Positions 1 through 7,522 are shown, numbered from the stretch's first letter. The stretch: 12,634 bases of DNA from Bacteroidota bacterium (GCA_003541875.1 DPLS01000173.1:1-12634), one strand, 5' to 3'. Numbers and translations: made by a program. Notes: generated by a model not told the origin, from the sequence alone.

Positions 1-285
1 CTTGTGAAGTTGCCCGGTGCGGTCGAACCGCTCTTCCTGGACTGGCTTCGACGCACGATCCCCGATCGGGCCGGCAAGATCATCAATCGGATCAAAGACA
101 CTCGCAAAGGGAAAATGACGGACAGCCGATTCGGTACAAGGATGACGGGCGAGGGGGGAATCGCTCAAACCATCAATTCCCTTTTCGATATCAACGCTCG
201 CAAGCACAACGTTCGCCAGCGGTGGGAAGAGCTCTCAACTGAGCATTTCTGCCGTTCGACTCCCTCTCAATTCGAGATGTTCTGA
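1..285 (+). CDS. PA0069/Rv2578c-family radical SAM protein, C-terminal fragment
   Basis: The reading frame is open from the left edge and ends at TGA 283-285, so only the last 94 codons are visible and the start and the radical SAM CxxxCxxC cluster lie outside the window. The visible part carries segments I recognise as the C-terminal region of the PA0069/Rv2578c group, distant relatives of spore photoproduct lyase: PLFLDWLRRTIPDRAGKIIN, then NRIKDTRKGKMTDSRFGTRM, then a GEGxxAxxIxxLFDxxxRK stretch. In this group the region follows the SAM barrel. The biological substrate is unknown to me. A GTG at position 4 exists but is internal to the family's sequence and should not be taken as the start. 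Family assignment is from memory of conserved motifs; partial status is certain. Confidence 0.8.
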   Translation, partial: LVKLPGAVEPLFLDWLRRTIPDRAGKIINRIKDTRKGKMTDSRFGTRMTGEGGIAQTINSLFDINARKHNVRQRWEELSTEHFCRSTPSQFEMF

Positions 286-322
286 TAACGTCAGCTATCA
301 CCTACGTCCGTCGTCCTCTCGT

Positions 323-351
323 TTGACTCCCTCGTAAATTCTTCGTAGCAT
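323..351 (+). promoter_or_regulatory. Candidate sigma70-like promoter for the 389-2591 gene group
   Basis: TTGACT at 323-328 and TAGCAT at 346-351 are separated by 17 bp, about 40 bp upstream of the ATG at 389. The spacing is ideal and the -35 box is close to consensus, but the -10 box is imperfect and no transcription data are available. Apart from this I see nothing in the gap 286-388. Confidence 0.4.
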
Positions 352-388
352 TCATCAGAATATCATCCAACAGACACAGGAGGCGGCC

Positions 389-658
389 ATGCGCCAGATC
401 CTCGTTGTCCTGTTCCTCGCCATCTCTCCTTTCATCTTCCCGAAGACAATTTCATTCTACATTCCTGGTTTATCATTCGTCATTCTGAAGGTGTTTGATG
501 TATTGGGCAGAGAAGTCACAACTCTGGTGAATGAGGAGATGAGGGCGGGAAAGTATGAGCGGGCGTTCGATGCTGGTGGGCTGGCGAGCGGAGTGTACTT
601 CTATCGTCTCCGTTCAGGGGAATTTGTACAGACAAAGAAGTTACTCTTACTATGTTAG
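389..658 (+). CDS. Vestigial T9SS cargo: signal peptide joined directly to a C-terminal sorting domain
   Basis: This 89-residue product starts at an ATG with a strong AGGAGG Shine-Dalgarno at 378-383. Residues 1-18 are a basic N-terminus plus a hydrophobic stretch (ILVVLFLAI), resembling a signal peptide. From about residue 13 to the end it aligns with the sorting domain of the next gene: SPFIFPKTISFYIPG lies gaplessly over NPFNPSTTISFTIPH, then LKVFDVLGREVTTLVNEEM, LASGVYFYRL and KKLLLLC. There is no room for a passenger domain, and the first sorting-domain strand merges with the signal peptide. At DNA level, 485-541 matches 1444-1500 at 49 of 57 positions. The likely explanation is an internally deleted cargo gene that still has its translation signals, but a deliberately small secreted peptide cannot be excluded. 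The terminal residue is Cys where its two relatives here have Arg or Lys. It sits 23 nt upstream of the next gene. Confidence 0.6.
   Translation: MRQILVVLFLAISPFIFPKTISFYIPGLSFVILKVFDVLGREVTTLVNEEMRAGKYERAFDAGGLASGVYFYRLRSGEFVQTKKLLLLC
485..541 (+). repeat. Sorting-domain DNA repeat, copy 1 (also at 1444-1500 and 7109-7165)
   Basis: The 57 bp encoding LKVFDVLGREV and the following TLVNEE core recur three times in the window on the same strand. By eye, copy 1 and copy 2 (1444-1500) agree at 49 of 57 positions, ending in 18 identical bases. Copy 1 and copy 3 (7109-7165) agree at about 45 of 57 and share their first 18 bases. They are paralogous coding repeats and could support homologous recombination between cargo genes. 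Confidence 0.7.
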
Positions 659-681
659 GTGCTACAGGAGAGAGGCATCCG

Positions 682-1617
682 ATGAAAACAGCCATGACCT
701 TGTTTCTGGTATTGTGTTCTCTGGCTAACCAGGGTTCTCCAGCACAGGTCAACAGAATGACTCCTGCAACTTCTCGTCGTGTGGCAGAAGACAGTCGACC
801 CACATCGAGCTTCGATGTGTTCCCCCTCCTTTCCAATCTCCGTTACAACTACAACTACTACATTGGCTCACGGGTCACTGAACTCATCTATCTGATTCAA
901 TTGAGTATCGACTCAGGCACTGTGTCCTGTATTGTTCGAGACTCATCACAAATCTCCGATACAACAATTGCCTGGAACGTCGAAGAACAATCAGACCTTT
1001 GGCATCGCAGGCTTGACGCGTATCTCAATCGTGACAGCATATACTGGACTCATGACACTTCACATTTCACGGTTTACGAGAGCACTCGCCTCTCCCATGA
1101 ATTGACTTCCAACGGAATGATCTGGCGTTTTCCCCTTTCTTCACCAACCCAATCGGTGTTTCGTTACGCTGACACGGACTATGTCATTCTCGGTCGACCA
1201 AACGACACTCTTCATTTCCATGGCGGTCGAGGATTCTACCGGAGACACGGCAGTACATTCAGCGGCGTCGGGAACACCCACTTCTCTACTTGGCATGCAA
1301 TCGATCTCTCAGGCAATCCGACGAATACTTTGTTTGTGGAACGCGTAGCTGGCGAGACGATGAGACTTGCACAAAACTACCCCAACCCGTTCAACCCTAG
1401 TACAACTATTTCATTCACAATCCCCCATTCATCATTCGTCACTCTAAAGGTGTTCGACGTGTTGGGCAGAGAGGTGGCAACGCTGGTGAATGAGGAGATG
1501 ACGCTGGGATGGTATGAGAGAATGTTTGATGGAAGCAACTTGGCGAGCGGAGTCTACATCTACAGACTACATGCCGGAGGTTTCGACCAGATCAAGAAAC
1601 TACTTCTGTTGAGATAG
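682..1617 (+). CDS. Secreted protein of unknown function with T9SS type A sorting domain
   Basis: The protein has 311 residues from the ATG at 682, chosen because it has an AGGAGAG Shine-Dalgarno at 666-672 and begins a clean signal peptide (residues 1-22, MKTAMTLFLVLCSLANQGSP...). An upstream in-frame ATG at 652 would bury that signal. Residues about 23-228 form a soluble region rich in Asp, Ser, Thr and Tyr that I do not recognise. Residues 229-311 are a canonical T9SS C-terminal domain: NYPNPFNPSTTISF, LKVFDVLGREVATLVNEEM, LASGVYIYRL and KKLLLLR. In Bacteroidota such domains direct cargo through the outer membrane and are usually cleaved, with the cargo released or attached to surface lipopolysaccharide. 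The passenger contains a stretch with SNGMIWRFPLSS and FRYADTD motifs, but no catalytic signature is evident. It lies in a probable operon with its neighbours. Confidence 0.85.
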   Translation: MKTAMTLFLVLCSLANQGSPAQVNRMTPATSRRVAEDSRPTSSFDVFPLLSNLRYNYNYYIGSRVTELIYLIQLSIDSGTVSCIVRDSSQISDTTIAWNVEEQSDLWHRRLDAYLNRDSIYWTHDTSHFTVYESTRLSHELTSNGMIWRFPLSSPTQSVFRYADTDYVILGRPNDTLHFHGGRGFYRRHGSTFSGVGNTHFSTWHAIDLSGNPTNTLFVERVAGETMRLAQNYPNPFNPSTTISFTIPHSSFVTLKVFDVLGREVATLVNEEMTLGWYERMFDGSNLASGVYIYRLHAGGFDQIKKLLLLR

Positions 1618-1634
1618 GGCTGATCGATTTCGTG

Positions 1635-2591
1635 ATGAACACACATGGCAAGATCTCACAGAACAGAACCTTCTTTGGGTTCATTCTCTGTCTGTATTTG
1701 CTCGCTTCCCTACTCTTCACTCAGGAGTACTTTGGCCACGCCATCGAATGGAAGCAGGCTCCTCTTGAGAAGACAATCAGGTTCGAGGCGGACACCCCGT
1801 TTCAGTATCGGGTGTTAGCCCCACTCGTCATCCGAGCTATCATTCTTACAACCCCTATCGATGCCTACGCTGCTTCAACAATCCTCACGGTGGTGTGGAC
1901 GTTCTTCTCACTCCTGGCATTCCGAATTCTATTGCGCACCTTTTTTTCGAATGCTGGTGCCTCGTTCGGAGCGTTGCTCCTTGCGTATGCGATGTACTGG
2001 AACTATGCCGTCTTCGGCATATGGCGCATGCCATTCGACCTCCCTGCGATTCTTCTGTTTACTCTGGGTCTCTTTGCACTCGTGAGACAGCGGTGGGTGC
2101 TGTTCTATCTCGCGTTCGTTCTTGGAGCGCTGAACAGAGAAACAATCCTGGTTCTTTCCGTTGCCTTCATCTTCCTCTCCTGGAAACGGGCCGAACCTAC
2201 ATTCGTTTGGAAACACGTTGGAGTTCAGCTGGGCTTATGGATGCTCATTCGCGCAACACTCATCGTGATTTTCAGGAACAATCAAGGCGGGCAATTCCAA
2301 ACTCAGTTTGCAGCCAACATCAATAATTTGATGTCGGGCATGCCCACCATTCCGCTGCTGCTTTCCTTCGGGGGGCTATGGCTACCCGCATTTCTGGGAT
2401 GGCGTGCCATCGATAACCGGATCCGCCGACTCCTACTTGTAACGATTCCATTTGCGGGTGTGATGGTCATTGTCGGAAATCTTCACGAGCTTCGGATCTA
2501 CAACGAATTAGTGCCAATCATCTCGATGGGAGCGCTAGGTGGCTGGCTAGCTTTCTATGATCGTGTTCGATTTGGACGGCAACAAAAGTAG
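1635..2591 (+). CDS. Polytopic inner-membrane protein, possibly GT-C-like, function unknown
   Basis: Roughly 318 residues with about nine or ten hydrophobic segments, for example around residues 13-30, 78-103, 106-125, 135-150, 152-182 and four more after residue 195. A GTG at 1632 precedes the ATG at 1635; neither has a good ribosome-binding site, and the gap to the preceding stop is 17 nt, so translational coupling is plausible. Polar landmarks are FQYRVLAPLVIRA between the first segments, GALNRET in mid-protein and NLHELRIYNELVPI near the end. This arrangement recalls GT-C-type polyprenyl-phosphate sugar transferases and related uncharacterised bacterial membrane families. However, I do not see the classic acidic DD/DE motif in the first periplasmic loop, so no activity is assigned. 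No signal peptide cleavage site is evident. Confidence 0.75.
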   Translation: MNTHGKISQNRTFFGFILCLYLLASLLFTQEYFGHAIEWKQAPLEKTIRFEADTPFQYRVLAPLVIRAIILTTPIDAYAASTILTVVWTFFSLLAFRILLRTFFSNAGASFGALLLAYAMYWNYAVFGIWRMPFDLPAILLFTLGLFALVRQRWVLFYLAFVLGALNRETILVLSVAFIFLSWKRAEPTFVWKHVGVQLGLWMLIRATLIVIFRNNQGGQFQTQFAANINNLMSGMPTIPLLLSFGGLWLPAFLGWRAIDNRIRRLLLVTIPFAGVMVIVGNLHELRIYNELVPIISMGALGGWLAFYDRVRFGRQQK

Positions 2592-2631
2592 TCGGAGATG
2601 TCAGACGCGCAGAGGCAGTTTCTCTGTCGAG

Positions 2632-3291
2632 CTAGAGCCTTCCAGACCACTTCTCGACGACCTCTTTCGGTATCCGCACCTCATCTCCCACCACTCTGCT
2701 TGGAATCGGATCGGGATAGTAGGTACCGCAGCAGGCGTAGGCTTCCATCGTCATCATGTCCCAATGCGATGGACAGTGAGCACAGTAGATCTGGTTGTTC
2801 TTGAGTTGGAACTCCGTTGAGCCGCAATGATCACTTATGCTAATTGCGGTGACTGCCCTTCCTTCTGGATCGATGTACGCCATCACCGGCCTGATGATGT
2901 TCCTTGCAGGATACTCGAAGCGGATGAGGCGGTATTGTTTGAGATCGGAAAGAGAGAAGACGATATCGTTTCCATTCTGGTGGAATGAAACATTGGTCAT
3001 GGTGATGACGTTGGAGTCGTAATCCATCGGCGCTGCGACTACTGGCTGCCGCTTGATCACTGCATGTACCGACGGCTTCACATAGGAATAGAAAACAATG
3101 CTGCCCCCGATCACTACAAGTGGAACGAGAATCAGGCCTACACGTCTGAAGACGGATGTGATTCGAGGTTGAGAGGACTTGCCTTCTCCGGATTCTTTCT
3201 GAGTCTCCGCTGTGCCTACTGGTGCACCACATGATGGACAGAAATGGTCCGAACCCTCAATCTCGCTCCCACAACTTGTGCACTGCTTCAT
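2632..3291 (-). CDS. Zinc-ribbon, single-TM protein with DUF2318-like (Fe-S/metal-binding) C-terminal domain
   Basis: The protein has 219 residues. Residues 4-21 hold a CxxC...CxxC zinc ribbon (C4, C7, C18, C21). A low-complexity linker follows, then one membrane helix at about 51-70 and an extracytoplasmic domain at about 75-219. That domain has C156, then C170-x2-C173, then C187-C188 followed by YYPDPIPSRV and VRIPKEVVEKW. The order matches the DUF2318 pattern (cysteine, CxxC, late cysteine followed by a PIP turn), known from membrane Fe-S or metal-handling proteins of the FtrD type and from zinc-ribbon fusions. By inference this is an envelope metal or redox protein. A redox partner or iron/copper transporter is not next to it. 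A GGAA sequence lies just upstream of the start. The gene is convergent with the preceding membrane protein (40 bp gap) and divergent from the large T9SS protein. Confidence 0.75.
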   Translation of the reverse strand: MKQCTSCGSEIEGSDHFCPSCGAPVGTAETQKESGEGKSSQPRITSVFRRVGLILVPLVVIGGSIVFYSYVKPSVHAVIKRQPVVAAPMDYDSNVITMTNVSFHQNGNDIVFSLSDLKQYRLIRFEYPARNIIRPVMAYIDPEGRAVTAISISDHCGSTEFQLKNNQIYCAHCPSHWDMMTMEAYACCGTYYPDPIPSRVVGDEVRIPKEVVEKWSGRL

Positions 3292-3340
3292 AGTTTCCAG
3301 CCTTTGCGGTATGTGTGTCGAAGAACTGTTAGTCTCTTAG

Positions 3341-3369
3341 AATATACGAAGGCCTTGCGTGACGAGCAA
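3341..3369 (-). promoter_or_regulatory. Candidate promoter for the DUF2318-like gene
   Basis: Read on the minus strand, TTGCTC (3369 to 3364) and TATATT (3346 to 3341) are 17 bp apart, giving a start site near 3334 and a leader of about 43 nt before the ATG at 3291. The -10 box is identical to that of the divergent promoter next to it. Confidence 0.5.
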
Positions 3370-3375
3370 ACAACC

Positions 3376-3405
3376 TTGCATATTGTGGTCATCCTTTTGT
3401 ATATT
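3376..3405 (+). promoter_or_regulatory. Candidate promoter for the 1262-residue T9SS protein
   Basis: TTGCAT at 3376-3381 and TATATT at 3400-3405 are 18 bp apart. The predicted start near 3412 leaves a leader of about 80 nt before the ATG at 3494. Its -35 box lies only 6 bp from that of the divergent minus-strand promoter. Confidence 0.5.
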
Positions 3406-3493
3406 CGTGCAGAAGATTGTCCCACCTCTGTTCCATTCAACATAGCAGATATCGGAGTTCACTCATCCTCTCACAAGCCTCAAGGAGTCAACT

Positions 3494-6400
3494 ATGAAAC
3501 GATGTGCCACTCTGATTGTTCCACTTGCTCTCAGCTTCTCAATCGTTGCCGCCGGATCTCAAAACAAATCTGTCGGCACCAGAACTACGACTTCTATCAT
3601 CGATGGAAAAGTTGTGCAGAAAACCGAAACCGTTGCAGAGCCAAACCCTCTCCCTCCTGCTGACAACTTTCTCGAACAGGAAAAGAGCAAGCCGATTCCA
3701 AATTCGGGCGCGTTCAATTCATCGATTCGTTGGCAGAGCACGGATGCTGCTGCGATAGGCCAAGACATTGCCGTGAATGCCAATGGCACGAACGCGTTCA
3801 TCGGCTGGAACTTGAACAACCTGCGTACGTCGTTCCACGACAACAACTCTGGAACTCCAATTTGGGAGCACACATCCGATCCACAAACATATCGGAACTA
3901 TGTGTCGCTCTCGGCAGATGCAAACCTTGTCGCCAACGCAACCTATCACAACATCTATCTGTTCGACAAAAGCTCGGGCGCCATCACATTCAATTTCAAC
4001 GTGCCTGATTCGCGCATTGCAGGGCCAATAGCTGTCTCCCGCGACGGGCACCTACTCGCGTGTGCGTGCACCTCTCCACTTTCGGGCGGAACGCACAGAG
4101 TCTACGCGTTCAATCCACCGTCCACAACACCAATCTGGACGTTCGACTTCAGCGATGCTCAAAGCTCAGGAGTGTATGGGATCGACATCAGCATCGACAG
4201 ATCGACCGTTGCCGTAAATGGAAAGTTCTACGGATGGATACTCAACGCTACCGACGGCACGGTAAGAACACAAATGGAAATCGCAAACACCGAGTCCCGC
4301 ATCGCGCTAAGCGCTGACGCCTCGGTGCTGGCTATAGCTGAACTGAGTGGCTTTGTGAAGGCGTATGCCTATAACACGGCACAAAGCAGGTACGATCTTC
4401 TGTGGCTTTACAGGATCCCACCGGGAGTGTCCACGAACTGGGCAAGTTCTGTGGAGGTATCGGCAGATGGCTTGACAATCATGGCAGGCAGCTTGGTGTT
4501 CCTTTCCGCCGGCTACGATGGAAGCGTATACATGTTCGATACGTTCGGAGAAGGCGTTCCGCTCTGGGTGATGAACAATCTCGGTGACGAGGTGGGTATG
4601 GTTGGCCTTTCGGATGATGGCTCTCTCGGTGCGGCTGCCACCTGGGGCGACATCAACAACCCGGCAAAACCAACCATCTTGATATTCGAACGGAACTCAA
4701 ATAGCCCGGTCTATTCAGTGTCATCGCCCGGCTCCATGTTCTCGCTGGCGATGTCGGCGGATGGAAAATCCGTGGTAGCTGGAGGCAAGCATGTCCACGC
4801 AAGGACCTTCGGTAGTGGCGGAGACGCCTATTACATCGGTGTTGATATGGATGGAGGAGCAATCGCCGGAACTGTAACTCTCGGAGGTGTGCCACCGAAT
4901 CATAGCGGAACAACCGTGCAGGTGCTTGGAACAAACAAGAGAGCTTCGACTCTGCCAAACGGACAATACGTCGTCGCAAATATTTCGCCTGGAACGTACT
5001 CCGTTCGGATTTCACACCTTGGGTACGTAGGCACAACACTGAGCAGTGTGGTAGTTGCCGGAACTGATACAACGCGAAACGTGAACGCGACGCTCCAACA
5101 AACCGGGGCCGCACCCACAAATCTTGTTGCGTCTCACAGTCTGAGCTCGCGCATCCAGCTTAACTGGACAAATCCAACGCTATTTGACGATCGGGCCTTC
5201 GATCGGATCAGGGCGGTCGATGATATCAAAGAAGCTTCAGTGCCAACCATCAGTGCCAGGAACTCGGAGCGTCGGGGAGAACAGTCACTGCTCCTCCGCT
5301 CAACTTCGCCCCAAGGCATCTCCGACCTGCTGCCTCCTGATAGCATCAAGATCTACCGGGCGATTCGCACTGGCGGTCCCTACTACCATAAGCGAACCCT
5401 TGCAGGAACTCAGTCATCCTACGTTGACAGCAGCGCAATGCCGCTCAAGAGCTACTACTACCGCGTCACAGCCATCTATGGCAATGGTGAGAGCGAGTAC
5501 TCCAACGAAGCGTACGGCACGGTGGACAGTTCGTTCCTGCAATTTGCTTTCACTACTCCCCACAAAACAACAACGCCGACGATCGATGGCACACTCTCCC
5601 CGGGTGAATGGGCAGATGCGATACAAGTGGACGTCTCGGATGTCTTCGGATACGGAGGCGGTGTACGTCTTCCTCGCAGCAGCACGTTCATGTATTTCAA
5701 GTATGACAGCGTCGCCAAGAAACTCTATATCGCCGGGGAAGACTTTCTGAACAACGATGGCCTGGCGGAAAGTGAAGGGTTCGGACTGTACTTCGATGAT
5801 AATCATAACCGGCAGTTCGAGCCGATTGGGACAGACTCGTTGCTGCGTGAGGGTAACTACTGGGCGTACTACTTCAGTGTTGGTTCTAATGTCAGGTTCC
5901 GTGAGATTTATACTGGAGGCGGAGTCAACGCAATTGTCGACGTGGTGACAGATGCCCAAGTTGCGTTTTCCAGCGCAACCGGACATGTCACTGGAGAGGT
6001 GAGTATACCCATCAGTTTCTTCAATAAGAACCACCTCCAGGTGTTCGCACCGAACAGAACTGTTGGTGCCGGACTCTTCATGATAGGTCGCAACGCGGGG
6101 GCGGCCGTTTTCCATGGCTGGTGGCCCCAAACGATGATCAGTGTGTTTACCCCAAACGGGTTTGGAGATGTGACTATTCCTATTCGGCTGCTTGCACCAC
6201 CAAAAGCACCTGCAAACATCGCAGTGACACGGCAAGGCAATCGTCTGAGAATCACCTGGACTGATCCGACACAAGGAATCAACAACGACCCCCTTACGGT
6301 TCCTATTACACTCGAACTGTGGCGGAATGGATCTCCGTGGCGCACGTTCCCAAGCGGCGCCCAGGCGTGGACGGACTCCAACATCGTGGCACAGGGATGG

Positions 6401-7282
6401 TACGAGTACAAGATAAGAGGATCCATCAATGTGACGAGTTCACCGAACACAACCTTTTTTGGACCATTCTCTCCGACAGTGGGCACTTTCGCAGTCAGCG
6501 ATCCGCAGCTGACGGAGTTGATCTATGATGATGGACAGCCTGATCCCCCACCCTGGATTGTCAGCAACACCTATGACGGGAACATGTTCGGGACACGTTT
6601 CACTCCACAACAGTACCCGGCGAAAGTGTGTCGCGTGAAGGCTTTCACAAACGTCAGCAATTCACCGATACAGATCTATATTTACAGTGACAGCTCAGGG
6701 ATACCCGGTCACCCCATTGCCGGGCCCTGGAGCGGAACAACCTATCAAACCGCAGGTGTCGATAGCTTCCTCGTGACGATTCCTGGAACCGAGCCGCCGA
6801 CGATCACGAGCGGAGATTTCCATGTCGTACTCGCGTATCTGCCCACCAGCCCGACCGCGCCAGGCATCTATGCCGACGTCACACAACCGCTTCTGGGGAG
6901 GAGTATGTTCTTCACGAATACTCTTAACTGGACACTCATGCCCGGGGGAGTCGATCTCATGGTGCGCGCATTCATCACCGGGCAACCTTCCGCAGTTGGT
7001 GATGAGAAAGGACTTCCTAAAGAGTTTGCGTTGTCGCAGAACTACCCGAACCCTTTCAACCCCGCGACGAACGTCAGCTATCAATTGGCAGCGCGGAGCC
7101 AGGTATCACTGAAGGTGTTTGATGTACTGGGTCGAGAGGTTGCCACATTGGTGAACGAAGAGAAGGAACCGGGCACGTACTCCGCAGTTTGGGATGCACG
7201 GAACGCAGCAAGCGGCGTCTACTTCTACCGCCTCGATGCAGGCAACTTCACGAGCGTGAGAAAGTTGCTGTTGCTCAAGTAG
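3494..7282 (+). CDS. Large modular T9SS-exported protein: beta-propeller, carboxypeptidase-regulatory-like, FnIII, CBM9/DOMON-like, sorting domain
   Basis: The protein has 1262 residues. The start at 3494 is supported by AAGGAG at 3482-3487 and a signal peptide (residues 1-20, MKRCATLIVPLALSFSIVAA). Residues 90-435 contain eight repeats of an LSADG-xx-(V/L)-A type turn, beginning near residues 93, 138, 180, 231, 271, 321, 371 and 419 and spaced 40-51 apart, as in a WD40/PQQ-like propeller. Residues 454-537 form a carboxypeptidase-regulatory-like beta-sandwich (IAGTVTLGG...LPNGQYVVANISPGTYSVRI). Residues 539-677 are FnIII-like (YYYRVTAIYGNGESEYSN), with an insertion near 562-615. Residues 694-897 resemble CBM9/DOMON (PTIDGTLSPGEW...GFGLYFDD). 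Residues 903-1000 are a second FnIII-like unit, 1006-1161 an unassigned probable beta-sandwich, and 1176-1262 the T9SS type A sorting domain (NYPNPFNPATNVSY...RKLLLLK). By inference it is a secreted or surface-attached carbohydrate-binding or adhesive protein. I see no catalytic residues. Confidence 0.88.
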   Translation: MKRCATLIVPLALSFSIVAAGSQNKSVGTRTTTSIIDGKVVQKTETVAEPNPLPPADNFLEQEKSKPIPNSGAFNSSIRWQSTDAAAIGQDIAVNANGTNAFIGWNLNNLRTSFHDNNSGTPIWEHTSDPQTYRNYVSLSADANLVANATYHNIYLFDKSSGAITFNFNVPDSRIAGPIAVSRDGHLLACACTSPLSGGTHRVYAFNPPSTTPIWTFDFSDAQSSGVYGIDISIDRSTVAVNGKFYGWILNATDGTVRTQMEIANTESRIALSADASVLAIAELSGFVKAYAYNTAQSRYDLLWLYRIPPGVSTNWASSVEVSADGLTIMAGSLVFLSAGYDGSVYMFDTFGEGVPLWVMNNLGDEVGMVGLSDDGSLGAAATWGDINNPAKPTILIFERNSNSPVYSVSSPGSMFSLAMSADGKSVVAGGKHVHARTFGSGGDAYYIGVDMDGGAIAGTVTLGGVPPNHSGTTVQVLGTNKRASTLPNGQYVVANISPGTYSVRISHLGYVGTTLSSVVVAGTDTTRNVNATLQQTGAAPTNLVASHSLSSRIQLNWTNPTLFDDRAFDRIRAVDDIKEASVPTISARNSERRGEQSLLLRSTSPQGISDLLPPDSIKIYRAIRTGGPYYHKRTLAGTQSSYVDSSAMPLKSYYYRVTAIYGNGESEYSNEAYGTVDSSFLQFAFTTPHKTTTPTIDGTLSPGEWADAIQVDVSDVFGYGGGVRLPRSSTFMYFKYDSVAKKLYIAGEDFLNNDGLAESEGFGLYFDDNHNRQFEPIGTDSLLREGNYWAYYFSVGSNVRFREIYTGGGVNAIVDVVTDAQVAFSSATGHVTGEVSIPISFFNKNHLQVFAPNRTVGAGLFMIGRNAGAAVFHGWWPQTMISVFTPNGFGDVTIPIRLLAPPKAPANIAVTRQGNRLRITWTDPTQGINNDPLTVPITLELWRNGSPWRTFPSGAQAWTDSNIVAQGWYEYKIRGSINVTSSPNTTFFGPFSPTVGTFAVSDPQLTELIYDDGQPDPPPWIVSNTYDGNMFGTRFTPQQYPAKVCRVKAFTNVSNSPIQIYIYSDSSGIPGHPIAGPWSGTTYQTAGVDSFLVTIPGTEPPTITSGDFHVVLAYLPTSPTAPGIYADVTQPLLGRSMFFTNTLNWTLMPGGVDLMVRAFITGQPSAVGDEKGLPKEFALSQNYPNPFNPATNVSYQLAARSQVSLKVFDVLGREVATLVNEEKEPGTYSAVWDARNAASGVYFYRLDAGNFTSVRKLLLLK

Positions 7283-7303
7283 CAGAATCAGCAACTCCTT
7301 GCG

Positions 7304-7339
7304 GAAAGTCCCGGGCAAATCTCGGGACTTTCTGTTTCT
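7304..7339 (+). terminator. Intrinsic terminator of the large T9SS gene
   Basis: A perfect 10-bp stem (GAAAGTCCCG at 7304-7313 with CGGGACTTTC at 7323-7332) encloses a 9-nt loop and is followed by TGTTTCT. It lies 22 bp after the stop codon. The rest of the gap up to 7522 holds no gene or convincing promoter that I can see. Confidence 0.8.
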
Positions 7340-7510
7340 ACGGATCCTATCTGAACTCGTGCCACGTTGGATCAACGATTCCCTCGGGCCGGCCCCACCT
7401 TGAATGATTGAGGACAGTTCCGTAGGTTGTTCTGAGTGAAATCAGATGGTGGCTTCTCACCAACTGCCTGAGCTGCGAACTTGGAAGACAACTGCTAGCA
7501 AGCTCATTTG

Positions 7511-7516
7511 AAAGGA
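7511..7516 (+). promoter_or_regulatory. Shine-Dalgarno site that fixes the thioesterase start at GTG 7523
   Basis: AAAGGA lies 6 nt before GTG 7523. An in-frame TTG at 7508 lies immediately upstream of this site and has no ribosome-binding site of its own, so GTG 7523 is preferred. Confidence 0.6.
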
Positions 7517-7522
7517 AGACTT

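Noticed and set aside
285..302. Hairpin TGATA/TATCA just after the radical SAM stop as a terminator
   Set aside because: The stem is only 5 bp and no T-tract follows.
652..681. Upstream start at ATG 652 for the 311-residue cargo
   Set aside because: It would overlap the previous gene and add a polar segment before the signal peptide; ATG 682 has AGGAGAG at a good distance.
5414..6274. Long minus-strand open frame (286 codons) inside the large T9SS gene
   Set aside because: It lies wholly within a gene with clear domains, has no Shine-Dalgarno or recognisable motif, and looks like an antisense shadow.
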